This document shows, one piece after another, positions 17,416-26,295 of a DNA stretch of 64,000 nucleotides (the first letter of the stretch is position 1; each line of letters opens with the position of its first letter). This stretch comes from an uncultured Polaribacter sp. (lineage in GTDB: Bacteria > Bacteroidota > Bacteroidia > Flavobacteriales > Flavobacteriaceae): contig NZ_CANMVP010000022.1 of the NCBI RefSeq assembly GCF_947501385.1, forward strand, positions 22,127 through 86,126, given 5' to 3'. The position numbers and the translations under genes are program-made. Under the pieces are notes generated by a model that saw only the letters and a program-made list of their open reading frames with translations, had not been told where the DNA came from and did no database searches.

Positions 17416-18752
17416 ATTTTCTTTTCTAAGCGAAACTGAAAAGTCTTAGAGATACCTTCTCTTAATATTGAGAACCTTATTCTATTATTTTCTTTTTCTT
17501 GAAGTTTATGTATAATATCGTTTAAACTATACGAATGCGCAGGTTTTCGGTTTATGCTTATAATTACATCTCCTGCTTTTAAGCCTGCTCTATCTCCAGC
17601 CGAATTTTTAACGACTGCTTTAATTATATAAGAGGGTTTAAATTTATAGGAAAAATTTGTAACAAAAGAAATTGTATTATTACTATCTACTTGGTTGTTG
17701 TAAGAATCTCTAGAGATCTTGGTAACTTCTTCCTTTACCAATTTCTTGCCATTATAAATAATATCTAAACCGCTCATATTGTAATTAAAACCTTTTTTAA
17801 AAGAACCATTTTTTTTAAGCATAATTTGCCTATTTGAGTAATCTAACCAAACGATAAATCTTTTTAAAACATTACCTCCTATACTCCCATTTCTATCTTT
17901 AAATTTTCTCGCATTTACAGTAGATGTTGTGTCTAAAAAAGAAACTGTTGGATGCTCAATTTCAAAATTTCCTAATTTTAACTTAGGAATTCTACTTCTG
18001 TTCCCATAAATGGGCCCACTTAATCCTTCTCCTAAAATATCATTAAAATATCTTATAGGAGTTTGTATTTCTTCTTTAGAATCTTCGAAAAGCCAAATAG
18101 CATCACTTCCGCCAGAATCTACTAGCATTTTTACTTTTGTTAATTTATTACCAATAGTGTCTAACTGTACATTTATAGTTACAAATGGCTTTTTTCGATA
18201 AAACTGAATGGGTAAAACCTCGCATTTCCTACATTTTTTATACGTATATTTTGCAAGATTATAAAAATCTATTTTTTTTCGCTTATAATTAATTTTAACT
18301 ATAAAATTTTTAAACAGATTATAACCAATAATTCCGTGAATTGTGGTTCCCATTCTACTAGATAAATCAAAGAAATCTTTTAGAATTACATAAACAGATT
18401 CATTATAGCCCACCAAGCCATTTATTTTCATTTTATTATTTTTAGATAGAATGGCATCTACAGGTTCGCCATCTCCAAGACCTCTTAAAAATATTTTTTC
18501 AGGATTTAGAAGACCAATACTATCATTTTCAGAAAGATTAAAAATAATTGTTTTGCTTACACCAGTATCTAAAATAAAAGATAATTTTCGACCATTAATT
18601 TCAACTGGTATTACAATTAAGTTATTTATCAACTTAAAAGAAAGTCTTTGTTTTATCTTAGATTTATCTTGAAAACGAAATCCGTTTTGAGAATGTATAT
18701 TTGCTATTATGCAAAAAAACAGTATTAAAAAGAGGTGTTTTTTTATATTCAA
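17412..18752 (-). CDS. Retropepsin-like aspartyl protease with PDZ domain
   Basis: A 446-aa exported protein with an N-terminal signal peptide ending near IHSQ. Two aspartic-protease half-sites are visible: FILDTGVSKTIIF (about 58-70) and MLVDSGGSDAIWLF (about 210-223). Two half-sites in one chain fit a pepsin-like arrangement built from retropepsin-type lobes. A C-terminal PDZ domain (about 360-440) includes SAGDRAGLKAGDVIISINRK cut short of the peptide groove. It probably acts in the periplasm or at the surface; the substrate is unknown. Confidence 0.87.
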   Translation of the reverse strand: MNIKKHLFLILFFCIIANIHSQNGFRFQDKSKIKQRLSFKLINNLIVIPVEINGRKLSFILDTGVSKTIIFNLSENDSIGLLNPEKIFLRGLGDGEPVDAILSKNNKMKINGLVGYNESVYVILKDFFDLSSRMGTTIHGIIGYNLFKNFIVKINYKRKKIDFYNLAKYTYKKCRKCEVLPIQFYRKKPFVTINVQLDTIGNKLTKVKMLVDSGGSDAIWLFEDSKEEIQTPIRYFNDILGEGLSGPIYGNRSRIPKLKLGNFEIEHPTVSFLDTTSTVNARKFKDRNGSIGGNVLKRFIVWLDYSNRQIMLKKNGSFKKGFNYNMSGLDIIYNGKKLVKEEVTKISRDSYNNQVDSNNTISFVTNFSYKFKPSYIIKAVVKNSAGDRAGLKAGDVIISINRKPAHSYSLNDIIHKLQEKENNRIRFSILREGISKTFQFRLEKKI

Positions 18753-18906
18753 GTGTGTATATTTTCTGTTATTTATAAAAATACAATATATGATTTTTAA
18801 AAATTAGCTTTTAGGAAAAATTTAACCTTTAAACTTTCAATAATAAAATGCATCATATAAAATATATTTTGCAAATTTGCATAGATAAATTTTAGAAAAA
18901 AATAAT

Positions 18907-20097
18907 ATGCCTTCAATATCTAGAAAAGGAATACAAATGCCAGAATCTCCAATTAGAAAATTGGTGCCATATGCAGAAGATGCTAAAAAAAGAGGAGTGA
19001 AAGTTTTTCATTTAAATATCGGTCAGCCAGATATTAAAACGCCACAAGTAGCCTTAGATGCGGTTAAAAACAATACCATAGAAACACTTTCTTATGCACG
19101 TTCTGAAGGTTCTGAAGCATATAGAACCAAATTGGCAAAATATTACGTAAACAATAACATTCCTGTAATCGCAGATAATATTGTAGTAACTACAGGTGGT
19201 TCTGAAGCGTTGCTTTTTACAATTGGTAGTATTACAGATCCTGGTGATGAAATTATAATTCCAGAACCTTTTTATGCAAACTACAATGGTTTCTCTACGG
19301 CTTCTGGTGTAAAAGTGGTTCCTGTAATTTCTAAGATTGAAGACAATTTTGCCTTACCAAAAATTGAAGATTTTGAAAATTTAATCACCTCTAAAACCAA
19401 AGCAATTTTAATATGTAACCCTGGAAATCCAACGGGTTATTTATATTCTGAAGAAGAAATTGAAAAATTAAAAAAGATTGTTCTAAAACACGATTTATTT
19501 TTAATTGCAGATGAAGTTTATAGAGAATTTGCGTATGATGGCTTAAAACACACCTCTGTTTTATCTTTAGAAGGTTTAGAAGAAAATGCTATTGTTATCG
19601 ATTCCGTTTCTAAACGTTACAGTATGTGTGGCGCTAGAATTGGTTGTATTGTTTCTAAAAATAATAATTTTATAAAAACAGCTATTAAATTTGCACAAGC
19701 AAGATTAAGTCCACCAACCTATGCCTTAATTGCTAGTGAAGCTGCTTTAGATACGCCACAATCTTATTTCGATGATGTTATTAAAGAGTATGTGGCTAGA
19801 AGAAATACGTTGATTAGCGAGTTAAAAAAAATAGATGGTGTAAAAGTTGCGAATCCGAAAGGTGCTTTTTACTGCGTAGCAGAATTGCCAGTTAAAGATT
19901 CAGATAATTTTGCACAGTGGATGTTAGAAAGTTTCGCTCACAACAACGAAACGGTCATGGTTGCTCCCGCTAGCGGATTTTACTCGACGCCAGGTGAAGG
20001 TAAAAATCAAGTAAGAATTGCGTATGTTTTAAATAAAAATGATTTAAAACGTTCTGTAGCAATTTTAGCAGCAGCTTTAAAACAATACCCTAATTAG
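18907..20097 (+). CDS. PLP-dependent aminotransferase, class I/II
   Basis: A 396-aa fold-type I aminotransferase. The PLP-binding lysine lies in SVSKRYSMCGARIG; NPGNPTGYLYS and IADEVYREF carry the residues that contact the ring and pyridine nitrogen. The length and motifs suit AspC-like aspartate/aromatic aminotransferases, but substrate specificity cannot be assigned. Its stop codon is directly followed by the TTG start of murB, so the two genes form an operon. Confidence 0.9.
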   Translation: MPSISRKGIQMPESPIRKLVPYAEDAKKRGVKVFHLNIGQPDIKTPQVALDAVKNNTIETLSYARSEGSEAYRTKLAKYYVNNNIPVIADNIVVTTGGSEALLFTIGSITDPGDEIIIPEPFYANYNGFSTASGVKVVPVISKIEDNFALPKIEDFENLITSKTKAILICNPGNPTGYLYSEEEIEKLKKIVLKHDLFLIADEVYREFAYDGLKHTSVLSLEGLEENAIVIDSVSKRYSMCGARIGCIVSKNNNFIKTAIKFAQARLSPPTYALIASEAALDTPQSYFDDVIKEYVARRNTLISELKKIDGVKVANPKGAFYCVAELPVKDSDNFAQWMLESFAHNNETVMVAPASGFYSTPGEGKNQVRIAYVLNKNDLKRSVAILAAALKQYPN

Positions 20098-21108
20098 TTG
20101 ACTATTCAACAAAACATATCATTAAAAAACTACAATACGTTTGGTATTTCTGTAAATGCCAAACGCTTTGTTGCTGTTACTTCTGTTTACGAACTACAAC
20201 AACTTTTAAAAGTAGAAAAAGACTTGTTTTTGCTTTCTGGTGGAAGTAATATGTTATTGACAAAAAATATTGAAAAATTGGTGGTTCACTTAGATATCAA
20301 AGGAATTTCAATTGATAGAGAAGATGCTAATTTTGCTTATTTAACAGTAAATGCTGGCGAAGATTGGCACGAATTTGTGTTGTATTGTATTTCTCAAAAT
20401 TATGGCGGAATTGAAAATTTATCTCTAATCCCTGGCAATGTTGGCACTTGTCCTATCCAAAATATTGGCGCTTATGGCGTTGAAGTAAAAGATACCATTA
20501 CCAAAGTGGAAGGTCTGGATATTGAAACCGAACAATTGATGTCTTTTTCTAATGAAGCGTGTAACTTCGGATATCGAAATTCTATTTTTAAAAATTCACA
20601 CAAAGGAAAAATTATTTTAACTTCTGTTGGTTTTAAATTGACAAAAAAAGACCACAAATTAAATACTACTTACGGAGCAATTGAAACTGAATTAACTTCA
20701 AAAAACATTCAAAAACCAAGTTTAAAAGATGTTTCTGATGCAGTTATTGCCATCAGAAAATCGAAACTTCCAGATCCAAAAGAAATAGGAAATAGTGGTA
20801 GCTTTTTTAAGAACCCAGTAATTTCTGAAACTCAATTTTTAGAGCTTCAGAAAGAATTTCCAAAGATACCAAGCTATAAAATTTCTGATACTGAAATAAA
20901 AGTACCTGCAGGTTGGCTGATAGAGCAAAGTGGTTTTAAAGGAAAAAGGTTTGGCGATGCTGGCGTGCATGAAAAACAAGCGCTGGTTCTTGTAAATTAC
21001 GGAAATGCTTCTGGTGAAGAAATTTATCAATTGGCACAAAAAATTCAAAAAACAGTTTTCAATAAATTTGGTATTTCTTTGGAAATTGAAGTGAATATAA
21101 TTCAATAA
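20098..21108 (+). CDS. murB: UDP-N-acetylenolpyruvoylglucosamine reductase
   Basis: A 336-aa FAD enzyme that reduces UDP-GlcNAc-enolpyruvate to UDP-MurNAc in peptidoglycan synthesis. FAD-domain motifs are LSGGSNMLLT and the NVGTCPIQNIGAYGVE segment. The catalytic serine lies in GNSGSFFKNP. C-terminal PAGWLIEQSGFKG is typical, and type I architecture (about 340 aa) matches. The start is TTG at 20098, immediately after the aminotransferase stop, with no intervening base. Confidence 0.95.
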   Translation: MTIQQNISLKNYNTFGISVNAKRFVAVTSVYELQQLLKVEKDLFLLSGGSNMLLTKNIEKLVVHLDIKGISIDREDANFAYLTVNAGEDWHEFVLYCISQNYGGIENLSLIPGNVGTCPIQNIGAYGVEVKDTITKVEGLDIETEQLMSFSNEACNFGYRNSIFKNSHKGKIILTSVGFKLTKKDHKLNTTYGAIETELTSKNIQKPSLKDVSDAVIAIRKSKLPDPKEIGNSGSFFKNPVISETQFLELQKEFPKIPSYKISDTEIKVPAGWLIEQSGFKGKRFGDAGVHEKQALVLVNYGNASGEEIYQLAQKIQKTVFNKFGISLEIEVNIIQ

Positions 21109-21137
21109 AAAAGCCTCATCAAAATAAATGATGAGAC
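21106..21137 (-). terminator. Intrinsic terminator after SCO gene
   Basis: Stem CTCATCA/TGATGAG (21115-21135) with an A-run at 21107-21112 that gives a U-run on the minus strand. It lies between murB and the SCO gene and ends the minus-strand pair. Confidence 0.75.
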
Positions 21138-21163
21138 TTCTCAAAACCAACCCCAAATTTTAT

Positions 21164-21811
21164 TTATTCTTTTTTTAATGTTTTAATATCTGCAATTAAC
21201 TGCAACACAGAGATTTTATTTAAGCCATTATAAATACCTCTAATGTGTTTGTTTTTATCTATTAAAATAAAATTTTCTGTATGAAGAAAATCATCTAAAC
21301 TTTTTGGTTCTCCTAAATTTTCTTCTACAAAATAAGCGTTTCTACCTAAATCATAAATTTCTTTTTTATCAGCAGTAACTAAATGCCAATTCTTTAGAAT
21401 ATTTTTATCTAAAGCATATTTTTTAAGTTGGGCAACAGAATCTATTGTAGGTGTAACTGAATGTGAAAGCAATAAAACTTCATCGTCATTTATAAATGCT
21501 TGCTGAACCAAATCCATATTCGTGGTCATTTTTGGGCAAATTCCAGGGCAAGTTGTAAAGAAAAAATCAGTTACGTAAATTTTATTCTCAAAAGTTTTAT
21601 GAGAAATTGTTTCACCATTTTGATTTGTTAAATTAAAATCTGGTATTTTATGGAATGACTTGAGTTTATCATTTTTTGGAGCAATCCAATGTGGTGTAAA
21701 ACTAGCTTCGTTATAAAAAGGAAGCACATCTACTCTACTTTCATTTTTTTGCGATTCTTTACATGCAATCCAACTCATTACTGATAAGAAAAGGATCATT
21801 TTATTTTTCAT
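21164..21811 (-). CDS. SCO1/SenC/PrrC-family copper protein (lipoprotein)
   Basis: A 215-aa thioredoxin-fold lipoprotein with lipobox SWIAC near residue 17. The copper ligands are visible: CPGIC (CxxxC) in TTCPGICPKM and the distal His in LSHSVTP. SCO proteins deliver copper to the CuA centre of cytochrome oxidase or act as thiol reductases. It overlaps the upstream MORN-like gene by 11 bases, so the two are co-translated. Confidence 0.9.
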   Translation of the reverse strand: MKNKMILFLSVMSWIACKESQKNESRVDVLPFYNEASFTPHWIAPKNDKLKSFHKIPDFNLTNQNGETISHKTFENKIYVTDFFFTTCPGICPKMTTNMDLVQQAFINDDEVLLLSHSVTPTIDSVAQLKKYALDKNILKNWHLVTADKKEIYDLGRNAYFVEENLGEPKSLDDFLHTENFILIDKNKHIRGIYNGLNKISVLQLIADIKTLKKE

Positions 21812-22421
21812 ATTTTATATTTTCATCTTCCAAACCATAACAAAGAGCTGTCTTTTTAAGTCCAAAAATTCTACCTTCTTTGGCTTCGTAATTGGCATAT
21901 AAAGCGCCATTTTTTCTATATGCTTGTTGTAATCCTTCTTCCTTTCCTTGGCTTAAATTCAGTTTTTTATAAAATTCTCCAGTAGCATACCATTTCTTTT
22001 GCTCTCCGTGAGCTTTCCCTTCTCTATAATTTAATTGTGCAATTAAATTGTGTGAAGGGTCTGAAGACCATATTTTTTTTTCTCCATGTAATTTCCCTTG
22101 ATGATAATTGGTTACATTTTTTAAATGACCATCTGAAAACCATTGAATAGCTTTGTTTTGTTTTTTTCCGTTTAAGATTCCGAATTTTTCTTTTAATGAA
22201 TCTTCTTTATAGTAACTCAAAGCAAAGCCTGAAAAGGGTTCATTATTTAGAGTCCATAATGATATTTTATGATTGTATTTTAAAGCAGATTTTAAAATTT
22301 CTACTTTTGGTACTTCAAAAGTTTTCTCAATTTTATTACTGTGAGATAACTTCTCGGTTTGTTTGTTACAACTTATAAATAGAACGGTTAAAAACAATAA
22401 TGTCCAAAATTTTAGTTTCAT
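21801..22421 (-). CDS. MORN-repeat (YwqK-like) lipoprotein
   Basis: A 206-aa lipoprotein (lipobox LFISC, Cys18). The C-terminal two thirds carry MORN/YwqK-type repeats: WFSDGHLKNVTNYHQGKLHG, then NYREGKAHGEQKKWYATGEF, then LSQGKEEGLQQAY. Such repeats are common in exported Bacteroidota proteins with no proven role; the antitoxin name often attached to YwqK proteins is not supported by context here. It precedes and overlaps the SCO gene. Confidence 0.82.
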   Translation of the reverse strand: MKLKFWTLLFLTVLFISCNKQTEKLSHSNKIEKTFEVPKVEILKSALKYNHKISLWTLNNEPFSGFALSYYKEDSLKEKFGILNGKKQNKAIQWFSDGHLKNVTNYHQGKLHGEKKIWSSDPSHNLIAQLNYREGKAHGEQKKWYATGEFYKKLNLSQGKEEGLQQAYRKNGALYANYEAKEGRIFGLKKTALCYGLEDENIKYEK

Positions 22422-22454
22422 CTTAAATGTTTTAGCTCTTTAACTCGTTTTTAG

Positions 22455-22488
22455 AAAAAACCACTTAAATTAAAAAAATAAAAGTGGT
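22455..22488 (-). terminator. Terminator after YHYH gene
   Basis: Stem ACCACTT/AAGTGGT with a 15-base AT-rich loop. The A-run on the left becomes a U-run for the minus strand. Confidence 0.6.
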
Positions 22489-22517
22489 AATTTCCTTTAT
22501 GCTATGTTTTGTTTATG

Positions 22518-23285
22518 TTACAAAATACTATTAGGAGTTCCTTGTAAATCTACGGCAAAAAGTGCAATTATAGAACCTAAATAAAATTCATTAATAATAT
22601 GATAGTGGTAAAATTCTTTACCATCACTATGTTGGGTAGATGAAGTATGAGCACCAGAAACATCTAAATCTGTTGGGTAATTTCCTGTTGAATTACATTT
22701 TCTACCATAGATTAAAAAACCGTCAGCCATAATACCCACCAATTTCTCATCATTATGAGAAAGCACTGTATTATTCTCTGGAACATCATAAGATTCTATA
22801 TGATAATGATAGCCACTTGGTCCATTATGAGCTCCAGCATAATCAAACGTTTCGACTATTTGTTCTTCTATTGGGCGATTATCACCTTCTGTATCATTAA
22901 AAATAGGAACTCCTGTTACAGAAATACCAATTGGACCTAATCCTGTAGCTGTGCTTGAAGAAGCTATTTCTGGGGCAGCAGAAACAGTAACTGTTAAACT
23001 ACGATTTCCAATACGACCTGGCGTTTGAGCAAGCGCCACAACAGGATCAATATGTAATGGATGTGTTTCCTCCCAATACGGAGAGGTATGATTAGGCTGT
23101 CCGTTTGTTTCAATGGTAATCTGGTCACCATCAAATGAAATAGTTACTGCATCAGGATTAAATTCATCAAATGCAGATACAGGTGTACTGATTTCAGTAG
23201 TTGTTGTAATGGTTTCATCTTCTTTACTGCAAGAAAATAATACGAATGAACTGAATGCTATAAAAGCTAATTTTTTGAAATTCAT
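22518..23285 (-). CDS. YHYH-domain lipoprotein
   Basis: A 255-aa exported lipoprotein (lipobox LFSC, Cys19). It carries the YHYH-type motif GPSGYHYHIESYDVP, a second histidine-rich HYHIINEFY, and DGFLIYGRKC. YHYH proteins are secreted and found near metal- or CotH-related genes; the histidines suggest metal binding. Neighbours in the same orientation are CotH upstream and MORN/SCO downstream, each with its own terminator. Confidence 0.87.
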   Translation of the reverse strand: MNFKKLAFIAFSSFVLFSCSKEDETITTTTEISTPVSAFDEFNPDAVTISFDGDQITIETNGQPNHTSPYWEETHPLHIDPVVALAQTPGRIGNRSLTVTVSAAPEIASSSTATGLGPIGISVTGVPIFNDTEGDNRPIEEQIVETFDYAGAHNGPSGYHYHIESYDVPENNTVLSHNDEKLVGIMADGFLIYGRKCNSTGNYPTDLDVSGAHTSSTQHSDGKEFYHYHIINEFYLGSIIALFAVDLQGTPNSIL

Positions 23286-23351
23286 AATTGCTATTGAGAT
23301 TAATTTTATATTTAGATGTATTTTTAATTAAATACTTGCGCCAGAGTATGT

Positions 23352-23388
23352 CTTTTTTTAAAAAAACTTCGCAATTTCTCACGAAGCT
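23352..23388 (-). terminator. Probable terminator after CotH gene
   Basis: Short stem CTTCG/CGAAG with a 10-base loop and a long A/T tract giving a U-run on the minus strand. The stem is short. Confidence 0.5.
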
Positions 23389-23411
23389 TTTCAACAATCA
23401 AACTCAAACTA

Positions 23412-24818
23412 TTATTTTAAGTAATTTTCTACCGCTGTTTTTCTTGAGGAAACATGTGTTTTCAATTGACTAACAGCTGTTTGAAATTCTGAACTGTTAT
23501 TCAAAAAGGTATAACCAGAAATTTCTGAAGTTGCAAAAGGTTCTAATAAAGAAGCGTAAGATGTATATAAAGCTTGTAAGGTAGTTTCATTGAAAGCCCC
23601 TTCAATTACTTCCTTTAAATAGGTCTCGTATTTTGCATTATACAGCTCATCTTGATATAAATATCCAATTAATGGCCATTCAGCAGCATTTAATCCGGAG
23701 AAATCTAAAGGTAAAGAACCTTCCCTTTTACCTTCTTGCAACGCTTCGTTATGGTCCCAAGGAATCCAAATTAATTTACTGGTATCTGGATTATTATATA
23801 AAAAATAGTTGTGCGTCATCCTTCCATAGGTGTCCCAATTTTGAACAATTGTGTTTACAGCTAAATATTTTAAAAATACATCAGTATCTAAAACCGCCTC
23901 TAAATTTGTTCTCCAAGTTGTTGGATCGGTTGTTCTTGTTGCATCGTGTAAAACTGATAGTAAATTAGAAACGTCTGTAAAATCTGCATCATCTTCATTT
24001 GTTTTCTTTACATACTCGTCTTCATCAAAAGTGCCTGCAGCAAAAGAGGCCGCATCTCCGTCTGGCTTGTATAAATTACCCCCATCATCAGAAAATTGTG
24101 TATCTAAAACGGTGTCATCTACTTCTTCTACTAAAGTATACACGCCAAAATATTTTGGCCCTTCTCCATGATCTACATAAAGCGTATAAAAAGCGGTATG
24201 AGAAGCAACCAAACCTGCGTTTCTAAAAACATCTGTTGCCACTTTTTCTCGTAGCATAGATTTGTCATCATAGTTATTTTTAAGACTTAACTTTTTAAAA
24301 CCATAAAAACGCTGATTTTTTATTTGCGGATAATCATCTTCAAATTCATCGAAATCTAATTTGAATGATAATTTTAGAATGCCATTTCTCCAACTAGATT
24401 GTAAGCTTGAATTTCCTTTAAAACGCAAACCAACTCTATACCATTCTTTGCCTTCGTAAAATACTTCTCCTGGTACAAAAATTGGATTCTCATCAGTTTC
24501 TACCAAACCTTGATTTCCTCCAGTAGCACCAAAAGTACCATAGGTTGCAGTCATATCATCTAACATACTTTGCCAACGGGCTGCTGTAATTACAAAATCG
24601 AGTCTTTTTACAGTATTGTCTTTAAAAACCTCCTCAAAATTGGGGGCTACATCTTTCGTATGTGTTTCTGTAGTCCAATCTGTGGCAATAAAATCTGTGT
24701 CATCTATCACAATTTCTTCTTCCTCTTCGAGCACTTCATTAATAGTATCTTCTTTTGAACATGCAACTATACTACATACTAAAAGTGTAAACAATAATAT
24801 TGTTTTTAAATCTTTCAT
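23412..24818 (-). CDS. CotH-family secreted protein kinase-like lipoprotein
   Basis: A 468-aa lipoprotein (lipobox SIVAC, Cys20) with a CotH domain over about residues 70-460. The atypical kinase signatures are YFGVYTLVEEVD, NWDTYGRMTHNYFLY (catalytic Asp and metal-binding Asn region) and IWIPWDHNEAL (DFG-like Asp). CotH proteins phosphorylate extracellular substrates in Bacillus spores. Bacteroidota members lack known targets. An EF-hand gene lies 31 bases upstream in the same operon, which suggests calcium-linked chemistry at the surface. Confidence 0.88.
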   Translation of the reverse strand: MKDLKTILLFTLLVCSIVACSKEDTINEVLEEEEEIVIDDTDFIATDWTTETHTKDVAPNFEEVFKDNTVKRLDFVITAARWQSMLDDMTATYGTFGATGGNQGLVETDENPIFVPGEVFYEGKEWYRVGLRFKGNSSLQSSWRNGILKLSFKLDFDEFEDDYPQIKNQRFYGFKKLSLKNNYDDKSMLREKVATDVFRNAGLVASHTAFYTLYVDHGEGPKYFGVYTLVEEVDDTVLDTQFSDDGGNLYKPDGDAASFAAGTFDEDEYVKKTNEDDADFTDVSNLLSVLHDATRTTDPTTWRTNLEAVLDTDVFLKYLAVNTIVQNWDTYGRMTHNYFLYNNPDTSKLIWIPWDHNEALQEGKREGSLPLDFSGLNAAEWPLIGYLYQDELYNAKYETYLKEVIEGAFNETTLQALYTSYASLLEPFATSEISGYTFLNNSSEFQTAVSQLKTHVSSRKTAVENYLK

Positions 24819-24849
24819 AAAGTTTATTTTAAGTTGATTGTAATTCTTT

Positions 24850-25143
24850 TTAGTTTCTTGGTCTTTCTTTTCTTTCTGGTTTTGGTGCGTTTTTCAATTC
24901 TTTTTTGGTGATAAAACCATCTTCATCGGTATCTATTTTTTTAAAATCTTTTTTTAAACGACCTTTCGCTTCTTTTAACGAAATTTTATTATCTTCATTT
25001 GTATCTAAGTCTTTAAATATTTGTTTTACAGAGGGTGGTCCTTTTGGTCTTTCTTCATTAGTATCTTCTTGGGCAAAAGCTGTTGTAGACATCATTAAAA
25101 TGAGTACGAAAGCTCCAATAATTTTACTAGCTAATTTTTTCAT
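24850..25143 (-). CDS. Secreted EF-hand protein (97 aa)
   Basis: A 97-aa protein with a signal peptide ending at AFAQ (about residue 25) and two canonical calcium-binding loops, DLDTNEDNKISLKEA and KIDTDEDGFITKKEL. The tail is Lys/Arg/Pro-rich. It is likely a periplasmic or extracellular calcium-binding protein. It is the first gene of the EF-hand / CotH pair. Confidence 0.9.
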   Translation of the reverse strand: MKKLASKIIGAFVLILMMSTTAFAQEDTNEERPKGPPSVKQIFKDLDTNEDNKISLKEAKGRLKKDFKKIDTDEDGFITKKELKNAPKPERKERPRN

Positions 25144-25220
25144 GTTTAAATATTTTTAAGTTTATAAAAGTTTAGATGCTGACTGTTTTTTTTACTTGCG
25201 TTCGTTAACTTTACTTTAAC

Positions 25221-25256
25221 AAAAAAGCCTTATTAACGCATTAATAAAGCTTTTTT
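25221..25256. terminator. Bidirectional terminator after second ECF operon
   Basis: A 36-base near-perfect palindrome: AAAAAAGC with TTATTAA on the left and TTAATAA with GCTTTTTT on the right, loop CGCA. It ends the minus-strand sigma / membrane / Spy-like operon. Confidence 0.85.
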
Positions 25257-25344
25257 ATAGATGCTCTCAAATCTATATTTTTGAATAATATTTTTTTAAG
25301 AATTTCTAGATAATCTTTTTATATTTAAAATAGGACTTTTAAAA

Positions 25345-25839
25345 TTATCTTGGTGGTGGTCTTCCTTCTTCACCTCTTGGAGGACGATTTTCACCATTTC
25401 TTCTCGGTGGTTTTCTTTCTCCTCCTCTTAGTGCTTTTTTAATAATTTTATCAAAAACTTCTACTTGTTCAGGAGTACATAATTTTCTTACTTCACTAAA
25501 AAAACGAAATACCTCTGCCTCTTTCTTTCCTTCTAAGGCACCTATTTTAGTAGTTAAAGAATCTGTATTAAAATTTGTTTTAGAAAAAGAATTGAATAAA
25601 AGATCTTTTTGAAGCTGTACTTCTTTATCAACACTCATCATAAAGTCTCTGCGAGTACGATCTAATTCTTTGAATTTTTCTTTTTGAGCATCAGAAAAAT
25701 TCAATTGTTCTGATAAGAAATTTCTTTGTGGATATTCTTGCTTTCTTTCATGTGGTTTATCAATCAACATAAAAATTAAGAACCCATTGAGTAATACTAA
25801 CAAAATTAGTAATGTTGGTAATAATTTTGATTTCATCAT
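25345..25839 (-). CDS. Membrane-anchored Spy/CpxP-like periplasmic protein
   Basis: A 164-aa protein with an uncleaved-looking N-terminal anchor (LLPTLLILLVLLNGFLIFML) and a periplasmic helical domain. FLSEQLNFSDAQKEKFKELD is the LTxxQ-like helix pair of the Spy/CpxP and periplasmic metal-sensor group. The tail is rich in Pro, Arg and Gly. It follows the putative anti-sigma gene by two bases and completes a three-gene operon that parallels 8505-10089. Confidence 0.8.
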   Translation of the reverse strand: MMKSKLLPTLLILLVLLNGFLIFMLIDKPHERKQEYPQRNFLSEQLNFSDAQKEKFKELDRTRRDFMMSVDKEVQLQKDLLFNSFSKTNFNTDSLTTKIGALEGKKEAEVFRFFSEVRKLCTPEQVEVFDKIIKKALRGGERKPPRRNGENRPPRGEEGRPPPR

Positions 25840-25841
25840 CT

Positions 25842-26156
25842 TTAATTTAAAATAGAATTACTGGTAGGTTGTAAAGCGTATTCCTGCGCAAAAGTATCTA
25901 TAGCTGTATTAGTACTTTCTACTGAAGTATACGCATAAAAAATAGCCGTTGTATTTAATATTAAAATAAAACCCAAAGTTGCTAATTGTAACTGCGGAGT
26001 AAACCATGAAAATACAGACTGCTTTGCTACTTTCTCAGCTTCTATTTTCTTTAAAACCTTGTGCTTAAAAAAAGAATTCACTGCTACTTTTTCGATAGTT
26101 TCTAATACTTGAAACGTGTTAGATACTTGTTTTTGTATATGTTCTTTATTTTTCAT
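25842..26156 (-). CDS. Small single-pass membrane protein, putative anti-sigma factor
   Basis: A 104-aa protein with a soluble N-terminal half, one transmembrane helix (about 54-76, LQLATLGFILILNTTAIFYA) and a short external tail. No zinc-binding anti-sigma motif is present. The role is inferred from its place between an ECF sigma gene and a Spy-like gene, matching the operon at 8.5-10.1 kb. Confidence 0.7.
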   Translation of the reverse strand: MKNKEHIQKQVSNTFQVLETIEKVAVNSFFKHKVLKKIEAEKVAKQSVFSWFTPQLQLATLGFILILNTTAIFYAYTSVESTNTAIDTFAQEYALQPTSNSILN

Positions 26157-26295
26157 TTCTGTTTGTTGCTAACAAATAATTGATAATTATTTAGATGCTA
26201 TAAAGTCTAAAAACTTGCAAAAGTTAACTTTTTTTTGAAAATAATTTTTATGTTATCTCTAAACTTCATTACTAAAAATCAATATATATGGCTAT

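Noticed and set aside
21801..22421. Toxin-antitoxin role for the YwqK-like MORN protein
   Set aside because: It is an exported lipoprotein with no toxin gene beside it.
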